A stretch of 46,053 nucleotides of DNA from an uncultured Eubacterium sp. GTDB taxonomy: Bacteria > Bacillota_A > Clostridia > Lachnospirales > Lachnospiraceae. The translations under genes and the position numbers were made by a program. The notes beneath the pieces are model-generated. The model was not told the DNA's origin and ran no database searches. It saw only the letters and a program-made list of their open reading frames with translations. This document shows positions 16,098 through 24,710 of the stretch, in pieces. The stretch is from positions 1-46,053 of the forward strand of contig CAOKJJ010000013.1 in NCBI GenBank assembly GCA_948468465.1. Direction: 5' to 3'. Numbering within the stretch: position 1 is the first letter of the stretch; each line of letters opens with the position of its first letter.

Positions 16098-18005
16098 ATG
16101 AGAAACATGACAGAACTGGATATGTATTTATTCGGTCAAAGCACACATTATGATATTTATAAAAAGATGGGTGCGCATTTAATGACAGTACGCCAGAAGG
16201 AAGGGGTAGTATTTGATGTATGGGCACCGCATGCAAAAAGAGTATGGGTGATCGGTTCCTTTAATAACTGGGATGAAACGCGCCATGAGATGAAACGATT
16301 GGAACCGCTGGAAATGGGAATTTATGAATTGTTTATTCCAGGTGTAACAAGTGGAGATATGTATAAATATCTGATCGAGACGTCGGATGGCAAACGTCTT
16401 TATAAGGCAGATCCGTATGCGACTTATGCAGAATTAAGACCGGGGAGTGCATCTGTAGTTTTTGATGTTTCACATTTGAAATGGTCAGACCAGAACTGGA
16501 TGGATATGCGTGCGCACACCGATCCATACGAAAAGCCAATGGCAATCTATGAAGTGCATCCGGGATCCTGGAAACGTCATCCTGGCAGAGACGATGAAGG
16601 ATTTTATACATACCGTGAGTTTGCGAGAGCGCTTACAGAGTATGTAAAAGAAATGGGATATACGCATGTGGAACTGATGGGAATATCAGAACATCCATTT
16701 GAAGGATCCTGGGGATATCAGGTTACAGGATATTATGCTCCGACTTCTCGTTATGGGACTCCGGAAGATTTTGCGTACTTGATTAATTATCTGCACAGAA
16801 ATAAAATTGGGGTTATTGTAGACTGGGTGCCAGCGCATTTTCCTAGAGATGCGCATGGCCTGGCCGATTTTGACGGCTGTCCGCTGTATGAATATCCGGA
16901 TCCAAGAATGGGAGAACATCCGGATTGGGGAACTAAGATTTTTAATTATGGAATGTCAGAGGTTAAAAATTTTCTCATCGGAAGCGCTTTGATGTGGATT
17001 GAGAACTATCATGTAGACGGACTCCGTGTAGACGCGGTTGCATCCATGTTATATCTGGATTACGGTAAAAATGACGGACAATGGGTAGCGAACAAATATG
17101 GCGACAATAAGAATCTGGAAGCAATTGAGTTCTTTAAGCATATCAATACATCTCTGACAGGAAGAAATCCTGGCGCTATTATGATTGCAGAAGAATCTAC
17201 CGCATGGCCAAACGTAACAGGCAAAGCAGAAGAGGATGGATTGAATTTTAATTTTAAGTGGAATATGGGATGGATGCATGACTTTTTAGATTATATGAAG
17301 CAGGATCCATATTTCAGAAAAGGCTGTCATAATAAGATGACGTTTGCAATGAGTTATAACGTGGCGGAAAAATATATTCTCGTATTGTCACATGATGAGG
17401 TTGTCCATTTAAAATGTTCTATGGTAAACAAAATGCCAGGACTTGGAAAAGATAAATTCCGTAACCTTATGGTAGGATATACATTTTTTATGGGACATCC
17501 GGGTAAAAAGCTGCTGTTTATGGGACAGGACTTTGCACAGCTGCGGGAATGGAGTGAAGAGCGTGAACTGGACTGGTTCCTGTTGGCAGAAGAAAATCAT
17601 AGGCAGTTAAACGATTACTTTAAAGAACTTTTGCATATTTACCGGAAATATCCATCTATGTATGAGCTGGATCATTCCTGGGACGGTTTTGAATGGATTA
17701 ACGCGAATGATGCGTCACGCAGTATTTTCAGTTTTGTTCGTAAGAGCAAAAATGGTAAGAGAAACTTGCTGTTCATTTGTAACTTTACTCCGGTAGAAAG
17801 AACGGATTACCGGGTAGGCGCTCCAACAAAAGGAACGTATAAGTTAATATTAAACAGTGATGACAGCCGATTTGGAGGCACAGGCAAGAAGAGGCCGGTT
17901 AGTTATAAGACAGTAAAGGCAGAGTGTGACGGAAGAGATTATTCCTTTGCTTATCCATTGCCGGCTTATGGGGTTGCGGTGTTTGAATTCAATTATAAAG
18001 TATAA
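16098..18005 (+). CDS. glgB: 1,4-alpha-glucan branching enzyme
   Basis: A 635-aa GH13 branching enzyme. The start at 16098 is 9 nt after AGGAGG; an ATG at 16092 is too close. The N-terminal CBM48 domain (VFDVWAPHAKRVWVIGSFNN) is followed by the TIM barrel. The triad is D312 (DGLRVDAVAS), E365 (MIAEESTAWP) and D433 (LSHDEVVH); their spacing of 53 and 68 residues equals that of E. coli GlgB (405, 458, 526). It introduces alpha-1,6 branches into glycogen. The long E. coli N-terminal N1 domain is absent, normal for this type. No other glycogen genes are in the window. It ends 40 bp before a strong terminator. Confidence 0.97.
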   Translation: MRNMTELDMYLFGQSTHYDIYKKMGAHLMTVRQKEGVVFDVWAPHAKRVWVIGSFNNWDETRHEMKRLEPLEMGIYELFIPGVTSGDMYKYLIETSDGKRLYKADPYATYAELRPGSASVVFDVSHLKWSDQNWMDMRAHTDPYEKPMAIYEVHPGSWKRHPGRDDEGFYTYREFARALTEYVKEMGYTHVELMGISEHPFEGSWGYQVTGYYAPTSRYGTPEDFAYLINYLHRNKIGVIVDWVPAHFPRDAHGLADFDGCPLYEYPDPRMGEHPDWGTKIFNYGMSEVKNFLIGSALMWIENYHVDGLRVDAVASMLYLDYGKNDGQWVANKYGDNKNLEAIEFFKHINTSLTGRNPGAIMIAEESTAWPNVTGKAEEDGLNFNFKWNMGWMHDFLDYMKQDPYFRKGCHNKMTFAMSYNVAEKYILVLSHDEVVHLKCSMVNKMPGLGKDKFRNLMVGYTFFMGHPGKKLLFMGQDFAQLREWSEERELDWFLLAEENHRQLNDYFKELLHIYRKYPSMYELDHSWDGFEWINANDASRSIFSFVRKSKNGKRNLLFICNFTPVERTDYRVGAPTKGTYKLILNSDDSRFGGTGKKRPVSYKTVKAECDGRDYSFAYPLPAYGVAVFEFNYKV

Positions 18006-18009
18006 TGTT

Positions 18010-18034
18010 CACAGTTCAGTTATTCTGAATTGTG
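18010..18034. repeat. Inverted repeat after glgB
   Basis: CACAGTTCAG (18010-18019) pairs with CTGAATTGTG (18025-18034) with one G-U pair and a 5-nt loop. It has the ACAGTTCAG core of the dispersed motif and precedes the terminator by 10 bp. Confidence 0.5.
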
Positions 18035-18044
18035 ATATGCAGAT

Positions 18045-18076
18045 AAAAAGACAGGGATAAAATCTCTGTCTTTTTG
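18045..18076 (+). terminator. Strong terminator after glgB
   Basis: A 13-bp stem (AAAAAGACAGGGA / TCTCTGTCTTTTT, one G-U pair) with a 5-nt loop and a T-rich 3' arm. The A-rich 5' arm makes it potentially bidirectional, though no minus-strand gene needs it. Confidence 0.85.
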
Positions 18077-18140
18077 TTTAGGTACTGAAAACGCAGCATA
18101 ATGTCAAAAGTGTTTCTTTTTGGCCCATACAGTTCCTTAT

Positions 18141-18167
18141 TAAGTATTAGAAAGAAATAGCCGACAT
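18141..18167 (+). promoter_or_regulatory. Sigma-28-like (FliA/SigD) promoter before the DUF6240 gene
   Basis: TAAG (18141-18144), 15 bp, GCCGACAT (18160-18167) compares well with the flagellar consensus TAAA-N15-GCCGATAA. It is about 60 bp before the ATG at 18228. The match is by eye. Confidence 0.5.
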
Positions 18168-18227
18168 ATTTTATATGATTTAAAACATAACTCGTTAGTT
18201 TTCGCAGGAAAGGCAGGGGTATACAGA

Positions 18228-21200
18228 ATGCATAGAGTGCAGAATATACAGATAGATGGTGCGAATCTGCTGGATGGAATCGGGGGAGGCAGACAGGAAG
18301 GCTTTGATTTTGGATCAGTTTTGACAGCATCGGATAAAGTATCTGAGACGGAAAAGCTGACAAAAGGAGAAAAAAAAGCTGAAGTAACCTATCAGAAGCC
18401 GCAGCAGGAGAAAAATGCAGGCACTGTTTCAGATGTGATGCAGCAGGCGGAACATATGGATCCGGCGGCTATGAAAGATAAAATGGTAGTTGCTTCAAAT
18501 ACAACAACATCTGCTGACTGCAGGCAGATAGAAGAAGAAGGCTTTTCCCTGCAGCAGACGGATATAAAAACAGTTGTAACTGTTACAGATAAAATAAAAA
18601 TGGAACTCGCGAAAGCGGGTGTGGATATCAGCTATTTTGGAGATAGTCTGAGCGCAGAGCAAATCGAGGCATTTGCCGGCAATGCGGCATTTGCACAGAC
18701 ACTTTCCGGCAGAATTCAGCAGCTGCAGGCGGATATTCCTCTGACAGAAGATAATGTAACGGATTGTGTGCGGGCATTGTCTCAGGCGGAAGAATTACAC
18801 AAGCTAAGTGACGGAGCATTAAAATATATGCTTGATAATCAGTTGGATCCAACGATTTCAAATCTGTACAAAGCACAGTACAGCGGCAGTGCGGTGTATA
18901 TGAATCAAAATACGGCTCCGATGGATTTTCCGGAAATGAAGGAACAGATATCTAAAATTATAGCTCAGTCCGGGCGGGACGAGGATGATACAGCGACGGC
19001 AGACAGCCAGTGGCTGATTCAAAATGAAGTTGCGCTTACTGCTGAAAATCTGAATTACCTTGCGCAGCTAAAGACGATAGATACACCTCAGGATCCGGTT
19101 CAGCTGATAGATCAGATGATTACAGCGATTGCAGATGGAAAACGGCCGCAGGATGCAGTGCTATTGGATGCGTATTCATTCAGGGGACAGGCAGAAAAGG
19201 CGCTGGAAGTGCTTCATCAGACGACAGATGAAGATTTGGCTTATGTAATCAGCAAAGGGGAACCAGTTACCATTCAGAATCTGGAACAGGCACATAATCA
19301 GAATCTGGCTGGCATTAGTGCGCAGGAGAAAGAAGAAATTGCGCAGATTATACAGAATACAGCTGAAGCAGAAAAAATTTTGCAGACAGAACCGGCAGAC
19401 AGTAGTGTGCGGACAGAACCGGCAGATGGTAGTGTACGGACAGAACCGGCAGACGTTAATGTGCAGACAGGTACAGCAGACAGTGATGTGCAGACAATCA
19501 TAGATGCCGGATCACTGAGCAGTCTTGAAAATCTTACGGCTGTTAAGCAGGAAGTGCCGGGAATTTTGCTGCGGTCAAAGCTGGTGGAACTCACAAGTGT
19601 CGAAATCAACATGGTTGCGGCACGCCGGCAGCTGGAAGAAATTCGTATGTCTATGACGATAGAGGCAAGCTATAAGATGCTGAAAAATGGCATTTCGCTG
19701 GATACGAGCCCAATGGAAGAGCTGATTGCGCATTTAAGAGAGATCGAAGACAATTTTTATAAAAGTATGCTGAAAGACGGCGGAGTGGAAGCAACACAGG
19801 CCAATGTAAATCTATTTGCCAGGACATCGGAAAAACTGGAGCAATTAAAAGAAATGCCGGCATATGCGCTTGGCGTTCGGAATATGCAGATCAGCACGCT
19901 GGAAGAACTGCATCAGGAAGGAAGCGCTATGCAGCAAAACTTCCAGCAGGCAAATAAGCGTTATGAAACAATGCAGACCGAGGTACGTAAAGACCTGGGC
20001 GATTCCATTCAAAAGGCTTTTGAGAATGTAGATGATATTTTAGAGCAGCTTGGCCAGGAAACAAGTCCGGAAAATGAACGTGCGGTGAGGATTCTTGGGT
20101 ACAATGGGATTGAGATTACACCGGAAAATATCGCGAAAATGAAAGCAGCTGATCAGCAGGTACAGGCCGCATTCCACAATCTGACACCGTCAGTTGTAAG
20201 AGAGTTCATTGGAAGGGGAATTAATCCGTTGGATTTGGATATCCGTGAACTGAATCTGCAGGCGGAACAAATTAAAAAAGAGCTGCATATTGATGCTCCG
20301 GAAGATAAATACAGTGAGTACTTATTTAAATTGGAACAAAATCATAATATTTCACAAGAAGAGAGAAACTCTTATATTGGCATCTATCGTCTGATGAACC
20401 ACATTGTACAGACAGATGGAGCTGCTGTTGGCGCACTTGTGGAACAGGGAGCAGAGATTACAATGCGTAATCTGTTGGCGGCAGTGCGTACGCAGAGGCG
20501 TGGAGAACTGGACATTACGGTGGATCAGTCATTCGGCGGGCTGCAAAGCGGCGGATATATTGACTCCATTACAGATCAGATTGAGTCCGGTTATCAGAGC
20601 CAATGTATGAAACAGGCATTTCATGAAATTTCACCGGAGCGTCTTCGTACAGTGACAAGCGAAAGCGGATGGGAAGATTTAACGCCGGAGCAGTTTTTGC
20701 GGCAGCTTCAGGAAGCTCCGGAAGATATGGCAGCAAGAGAAGCATACGATCAGCAGCAGCTAAAAGATCTGGAGACATGTGCGAAATCTTCTGAAGAAGT
20801 ATACCATTTATTAGAACAGTATGAAATACCAAATACGATGCTGAATGTTATGGCGGTATCAGAGCTGCTTAAGGACCGTAATGGTGCGTTCCGCAAATTA
20901 TTTGGGATGGGCAATGGCCGTAAGCCGGATGCGGAAATCAATACGGATGAATATTTGAAAGAAAATGAAGACGGAAGTACAGAGGTGGATTTTGAAGCGC
21001 TGCAGGAAGAGCTGCTGCGACGGTTTGGAGAAGATATAAAAAAACCGAAGGAACTTGCAAAAGCGGTTGCAGAGCTTGCGGAATGTGCTGAAAAATGTAT
21101 GAGTACGATGATTCTGGAACCGGATACAACGAGTCTGGATATTCGAGGGCTGAAATTAATGAATGCACAAATTTCCATTGGGGCAAAAATGGCTTCTTCT

Positions 21201-21632
21201 GAATGTTTTTCCATGCCGATAGTGATAGATGGAGAAGTTACAAATGTAACAATGAAAATTGTGCGAAATAAAGAACAGAAGGGTCTTGTAAACATTACGC
21301 TGGATTCAGGCATTCATGGCAAAATAGCAGCAGAGTTGCGGGCAAAGCAAAAAGGCTTTACGGGATATGTAACAGCGGAGTCCAGACAGACGACGGAACT
21401 GTTGGAAGACAAAAGAAAAGAAATCGCGGATGCATTAAAGGAAGTGGACGATGGCCCGCTGGATTTAAATTTTATTATGAACAGCAGACTGGATCTGAAT
21501 AGTTTTGCCGCGTCAAGCGGAGAGAGTGAAGAGCCGGAATCAGAAGAGCTGAGAGAAGTACAGACTAAGACACTATATGGAATGGCGGAAGCTTTTATAC
21601 GCGCGGTAAAGCATTTGGAACAGGCTGCCTGA
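18228..21632 (+). CDS. DUF6240 / FliK-like flagellar-associated large protein
   Basis: A 1134-aa, acidic, Gln/Glu-rich, mostly helical protein with no signal peptide. Ribosome site GCAGGGG lies before the ATG. Residues ~387-422 hold four copies of a 9-residue repeat (TEPADSSVR). The last ~150 residues (DIRGLKLMNAQISIGAKMAS; SMPIVIDGEVTNVTMKIVRN; GLVNITLDSGIHGKIAAELR) look like the C-terminal beta domain of FliK-type hook-length proteins. I believe the family is DUF6240 of Lachnospiraceae, known only from its place near flagellar genes. Here it sits 110 bp before flagellin and has a sigma-28-like promoter, so a late flagellar role is likely. Its exact job is not known. Confidence 0.7.
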   Translation: MHRVQNIQIDGANLLDGIGGGRQEGFDFGSVLTASDKVSETEKLTKGEKKAEVTYQKPQQEKNAGTVSDVMQQAEHMDPAAMKDKMVVASNTTTSADCRQIEEEGFSLQQTDIKTVVTVTDKIKMELAKAGVDISYFGDSLSAEQIEAFAGNAAFAQTLSGRIQQLQADIPLTEDNVTDCVRALSQAEELHKLSDGALKYMLDNQLDPTISNLYKAQYSGSAVYMNQNTAPMDFPEMKEQISKIIAQSGRDEDDTATADSQWLIQNEVALTAENLNYLAQLKTIDTPQDPVQLIDQMITAIADGKRPQDAVLLDAYSFRGQAEKALEVLHQTTDEDLAYVISKGEPVTIQNLEQAHNQNLAGISAQEKEEIAQIIQNTAEAEKILQTEPADSSVRTEPADGSVRTEPADVNVQTGTADSDVQTIIDAGSLSSLENLTAVKQEVPGILLRSKLVELTSVEINMVAARRQLEEIRMSMTIEASYKMLKNGISLDTSPMEELIAHLREIEDNFYKSMLKDGGVEATQANVNLFARTSEKLEQLKEMPAYALGVRNMQISTLEELHQEGSAMQQNFQQANKRYETMQTEVRKDLGDSIQKAFENVDDILEQLGQETSPENERAVRILGYNGIEITPENIAKMKAADQQVQAAFHNLTPSVVREFIGRGINPLDLDIRELNLQAEQIKKELHIDAPEDKYSEYLFKLEQNHNISQEERNSYIGIYRLMNHIVQTDGAAVGALVEQGAEITMRNLLAAVRTQRRGELDITVDQSFGGLQSGGYIDSITDQIESGYQSQCMKQAFHEISPERLRTVTSESGWEDLTPEQFLRQLQEAPEDMAAREAYDQQQLKDLETCAKSSEEVYHLLEQYEIPNTMLNVMAVSELLKDRNGAFRKLFGMGNGRKPDAEINTDEYLKENEDGSTEVDFEALQEELLRRFGEDIKKPKELAKAVAELAECAEKCMSTMILEPDTTSLDIRGLKLMNAQISIGAKMASSECFSMPIVIDGEVTNVTMKIVRNKEQKGLVNITLDSGIHGKIAAELRAKQKGFTGYVTAESRQTTELLEDKRKEIADALKEVDDGPLDLNFIMNSRLDLNSFAASSGESEEPESEELREVQTKTLYGMAEAFIRAVKHLEQAA
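19386..19493 (+). repeat. 27-bp in-frame tandem repeat
   Basis: Four 27-bp units encode TEPADSSVR, TEPADGSVR, TEPADVNVQ and TGTADSDVQ. The first two are almost identical at the DNA level. Confidence 0.9.
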
Positions 21633-21685
21633 CGACTGCAGAGCTGCAGCGAATATTGGAAATGTGAAATTTGCGTGGTTTTTAT

Positions 21686-21712
21686 TATGGAAATACAGAT
21701 TCTGGCCGAAAT
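21686..21712 (+). promoter_or_regulatory. Sigma-28-like promoter before flagellin
   Basis: TATG (21686-21689), 15 bp, GCCGAAAT (21705-21712), matching GCCGATAA at the -10 but weakly at the -35. It is 31 bp before the flagellin ATG. It has the same spacing as the candidate before the DUF6240 gene. Confidence 0.5.
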
Positions 21713-21742
21713 AAATTAATAATCGAAGAGTGAGGTAGCAGA

Positions 21743-23254
21743 ATGAAAATTAATCAGAATTTATCAGCAGTCATTGTGAATGACCAGTTATTGCGAAATG
21801 AAAACAGTTTATCAGCATCTGTAGAAAGATTATCTTCAGGACTGAAATTCAATAATGCGAAGGATAATCCTTCAGGAATGGCAATTTCATTTAAAATGCA
21901 GGCACAGATTAACGGATTAAAACGGGCGTCGCTGAATGCGACGGATGGTTCCAGCATGGTTGAAACGGTGGATGATGCGATCGGACAGATGACAGAAGTG
22001 CTGCAGCGTATGAGGGAGCTGTGCGTGCAGGCAGCGAATGATACAAATACGCCGGAAGATTTGAAAGCAGTGCAAAAAGAGATTGTTCAGTTAAAGGAGG
22101 AAGTAGACCGTATTTCTGCAGATACGGAGTATAATGGACAGAAATTACTGGACGGCACACTGGACCGCAGAACGTATGTGACAGATCAGAATCAGAACAG
22201 CATGTTTGATAAAATCAACAATGTTATTATTTCAGATCAGGTAGCAGCAGATTTTTATAATATGAACATTACGCAGGCACCGGCACATGAAGTGGTTTTA
22301 TCAGGCGGCGGCGGTGGCGGCGCGGCTGTAACTGCCGCAGAAGCAGGATATGTAATGATAAATAATGTAAAAGTAGAAATCAAAGAAGGAATGACACCTA
22401 GCGAAGTATATGAGGCGCTCAGAGAAGGCGGTGAAACAGGAAGAGTAAATGTATTTCCAACAGATGGCACCACAGCCGTTCTTGGCCCTGATAATTTAGA
22501 TCATCAGGGATACAATGAACTTCCAAATGGCTACACAGCTTTTTCTGATCAGTTAGCATTTGTGTCAGAAGATTATGGTCCGAATAAAGTAAGTGTTACC
22601 TGCAGCAATACAAATTTAGGTAATCTTTTAGGACTGAATGCGACAACTACGATAGCAGGAGCAGATGTAAGAGTAGAAATTGACACTATTACAGATAACC
22701 AGAATTATACAAGTCAGGCTGTTGTAAAAAATGAAGGCGACAGAGTAATCATTACAGATAAGAGCGGATTCCAGATTAGCTGCGACATTCGCGGGGATAT
22801 ATTGATTGATAATGGTGCAGTCGTAGCAAATAAAGAAATTACAATGGAAACGACAGACCTTGGCACATTACAGCTTCAGATCGGTGCAAATAAAGACCAG
22901 GAGCTGGCCGTCAGAGTACCTGTGCTGAATACAAAGACTCTGTATATAGATGATGTGGATGTAACTGAAAAAAACGGCGGCGGCAGGGGAATTACACTGA
23001 CAGATGAAGCAATCAGCGTCGTATCTGCGGCACGTTCTAAAATGGGCGCATATGAGAACCGACTGGATTATGCAATCAGCAGCCTGGATGCAGGGGAAGA
23101 GAACATGACAAATGCAATCTCCCGTCTTGCCGATGTGGATATGGCGGAGGAAATGACAGAGTATACCAATAAAAATGTGCTGACACAGGCATCTATTTCC
23201 GTACTGGCGCAGGCAAATGATCTGCCGCAGCAGGTATTGTCTCTGCTGCAGTAA
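21743..23254 (+). CDS. fliC: Flagellin
   Basis: A 503-aa flagellar filament subunit. The N-terminal D0/D1 domain (KINQNLSAVIVNDQLLRNEN, SVERLSSGLKFNNAKDNPSG) and the C-terminal one (ISVVSAARSKMGAYENRLDY; TQASISVLAQANDLPQQVL) are well conserved. The ~150-395 middle is the variable surface domain and contains a run of six glycines (LSGGGGGGAAV). LQRMRELCVQ near residue 88 is the segment recognised by TLR5 in other flagellins. GTGAGG precedes the ATG. The gene for a FliS-like chaperone follows at 11 bp. Confidence 0.97.
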   Translation: MKINQNLSAVIVNDQLLRNENSLSASVERLSSGLKFNNAKDNPSGMAISFKMQAQINGLKRASLNATDGSSMVETVDDAIGQMTEVLQRMRELCVQAANDTNTPEDLKAVQKEIVQLKEEVDRISADTEYNGQKLLDGTLDRRTYVTDQNQNSMFDKINNVIISDQVAADFYNMNITQAPAHEVVLSGGGGGGAAVTAAEAGYVMINNVKVEIKEGMTPSEVYEALREGGETGRVNVFPTDGTTAVLGPDNLDHQGYNELPNGYTAFSDQLAFVSEDYGPNKVSVTCSNTNLGNLLGLNATTTIAGADVRVEIDTITDNQNYTSQAVVKNEGDRVIITDKSGFQISCDIRGDILIDNGAVVANKEITMETTDLGTLQLQIGANKDQELAVRVPVLNTKTLYIDDVDVTEKNGGGRGITLTDEAISVVSAARSKMGAYENRLDYAISSLDAGEENMTNAISRLADVDMAEEMTEYTNKNVLTQASISVLAQANDLPQQVLSLLQ

Positions 23255-23265
23255 AGAGGGTGCTT

Positions 23266-23739
23266 ATGACAAAGGAACAAAAGCAGGATTTTACACGCAG
23301 GATTACGCATGCGAACCGCAGTGAACTGGTGCTTATTAAGTTTGAAATGCTGTTCGTATATATAGATGATATATGTGAGGATTTTCAAAAAGAAGATCAG
23401 CAGCAGCTGACAAATCATATCCGTTATGCAGATGCGATATTAAAAAGTTTTCAGGAAACACTGGATTTTCAGTATGAAATAGCAGGACAGCTGTATGCGC
23501 TGTATGATTTTCACCGCAGGCAGTTAGCAAAAATTTTTATACATCACTCTATAAAAGAGTTAAAACAAAGCAGAAAGATGCTGCAGCAGCTATATGAGGC
23601 TTTTGCGGCATCCGCCAGGCAGGATACCTCAGAACCTTTGATGCAGAATGCACAGCAGGTATATGCAGGTTATACATATGGCAAAAATAATATAAATGAA
23701 AGCTATGATGTACAGTCATCACGAGGTTTTCTTGCTTAA
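23266..23739 (+). CDS. fliS: FliS-like flagellin export chaperone
   Basis: A 157-aa helical protein. The ATG at 23266 is preferred over a GTG at 23260, with GAGGG 6 nt upstream. Residues ~10-120 follow the FliS four-helix pattern: SELVLIKFEMLFVYIDDI, then LKSFQETLDFQYEIAGQLYA and LYDFHRRQLAKIFIHHS, and MLQQLYEAFAASARQD. FliS binds the C-terminus of flagellin in the cytoplasm and stops early assembly. The spacing to flagellin fits this role. The ~30-residue tail is longer than in typical FliS (~130 aa) and of unknown use. Confidence 0.75.
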   Translation: MTKEQKQDFTRRITHANRSELVLIKFEMLFVYIDDICEDFQKEDQQQLTNHIRYADAILKSFQETLDFQYEIAGQLYALYDFHRRQLAKIFIHHSIKELKQSRKMLQQLYEAFAASARQDTSEPLMQNAQQVYAGYTYGKNNINESYDVQSSRGFLA

Positions 23740-23761
23740 TATAGGACAGGTTTTTATTTAT

Positions 23762-23792
23762 GGGGCTTTCTGGCGTAATGCTGGAAAGCCTC
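23762..23792 (+). terminator. Terminator after the FliS-like gene
   Basis: GGCTTTC (23764-23770) pairs with GAAAGCC (23784-23790), extended by two outer pairs, followed by TCTGTTTATTT. The T-run is imperfect. Confidence 0.55.
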
Positions 23793-23824
23793 TGTTTATT
23801 TGCGGCTTTTTGCATATTGTAAAT

Positions 23825-24067
23825 TTACCCTTTAGATTCATATAATGGCTCCGCCACATCATAAGATTTCAGCCGGCAGAGAAGAAATTTATAACGCATT
23901 TGAATCGCGTTCACTTCATAAATATAGCTGTCAATGAGCTCCGGATCTGTGGCATTCTCAAAATTTTGATAGGCAAGATGCAGGCTGTTCATCGTTTGTG
24001 TCAGGTTATCCAGCAAATTTTGATAATTTTCATCTGTCTGATGCTCTTGTTTAAAAAATGGAAACAA
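23825..24067 (-). CDS. yaaL: DUF2508 family protein (YaaL-like)
   Basis: An 80-aa protein. The start is a TTG at 24067 with GAGGTAG 6 nt upstream, giving MFPFFKQEHQTD; longer in-frame starts lack such a site. Residues ~25-70 (SLHLAYQNFENATDPELIDS; YIYEVNAIQMRYKFLL) match DUF2508/YaaL. In Bacillus subtilis the order is dnaX-yaaK-recR-yaaL-bofA in one direction. Here the neighbour is also bofA, but the two are divergent and recR is absent. The function of YaaL is not established. Confidence 0.75.
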   Translation of the reverse strand: MFPFFKQEHQTDENYQNLLDNLTQTMNSLHLAYQNFENATDPELIDSYIYEVNAIQMRYKFLLCRLKSYDVAEPLYESKG

Positions 24068-24122
24068 TGTGCTACCTCGCTTTCTGTTATTCAAGTTACA
24101 AACGGGCTGAAACATTATGAAT

Positions 24123-24151
24123 ATTATAAGTATAAGCAAGCCTTTGGAAAA
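24123..24151 (-). promoter_or_regulatory. Possible promoter of the DUF2508 gene
   Basis: On the minus strand TTTTCC (24146-24151), 17 bp, perfect TATAAT (24123-24128). Strong -10, weak -35. Confidence 0.45.
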
Positions 24152-24203
24152 TTATGCATATGCGGAAAAAGAAATAGAAAGACAGGGCAGATTGGCTGAA
24201 TAT

Positions 24204-24231
24204 TTGTAACAGTTCAGATAGTATGTAGATA
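24204..24231 (+). promoter_or_regulatory. Possible promoter of bofA overlapping the GTAACAGTTCAG motif
   Basis: TTGTAA (24204-24209), 16 bp, TAGATA (24226-24231). The motif GTAACAGTTCAG (24206-24217) overlaps the -35. A sporulation sigma factor cannot be excluded. Confidence 0.35.
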
Positions 24232-24296
24232 AAATACCAGGCATATTTTTATGGACGGGCGCATAAGTTATGTTGAAAATATATTTGAAGGTGCGT

Positions 24297-24569
24297 ATGG
24301 AAGAAAAAAATGTATTTATGATTATGGCCGGAATTTGTGCCTTGGTGCTTTTAATTGGCGTGCTGAAACAAAAAGCGGCAATTTTATTAAACATTTTGGT
24401 GAGAACGATTGTTGGGTGTGTAGGAATTATTTTATTGAATGATTTTTTGCAAAAACAGGGGATTCCAGTATCTGCAGGTTTGAATCCATTGAATCTTTTG
24501 ACAATCGGAAGCCTTGGTACAGGCGGCTTTGCGTTAATCTATGGGATTTTATTTTATAGTTTGTTGTAA
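24297..24569 (+). CDS. bofA: Pro-sigma-K processing inhibitor BofA family protein
   Basis: A 90-aa membrane protein. The ATG at 24297 follows AAGGTG closely; a GTG at 24291 is possible. Two hydrophobic helices (residues ~7-25 and 30-55) are followed by the BofA signature LNPLNLLTIGSLGTGGFALI and a short hydrophobic end. In B. subtilis BofA sits in the outer forespore membrane and holds the SpoIVFB protease inactive until late sporulation. Its presence suggests a spore-former, though clostridia can keep bofA without the rest of the checkpoint. It precedes the Tad operon, which has its own promoter. Confidence 0.85.
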   Translation: MEEKNVFMIMAGICALVLLIGVLKQKAAILLNILVRTIVGCVGIILLNDFLQKQGIPVSAGLNPLNLLTIGSLGTGGFALIYGILFYSLL

Positions 24570-24605
24570 GCATTTCACAAAGTTTATTTTTTGTTGGAAA
24601 AAGGG

Positions 24606-24634
24606 TAGACAAATAGGAAAAAAGCTCGTATAAT
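24606..24634 (+). promoter_or_regulatory. SigA promoter of the Tad pilus operon
   Basis: TAGACA (24606-24611), 17 bp, perfect TATAAT (24629-24634). It lies about 75 bp before the first Tad gene. No further terminator or comparable promoter is seen until the end of the FHA gene, so it probably drives the whole locus. Confidence 0.75.
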
Positions 24635-24710
24635 TCAGCTTACAAAACACATCTGACTGAGATATAGCAGTTGGATTAGAATAAGGGGGGATTCCATTGG
24701 AAGTTTTATC

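Noticed and set aside
20750..21313. 187-aa antisense reading frame in the DUF6240 gene
   Set aside because: Ser/Phe-rich composition of a reverse-strand shadow; no ribosome site.
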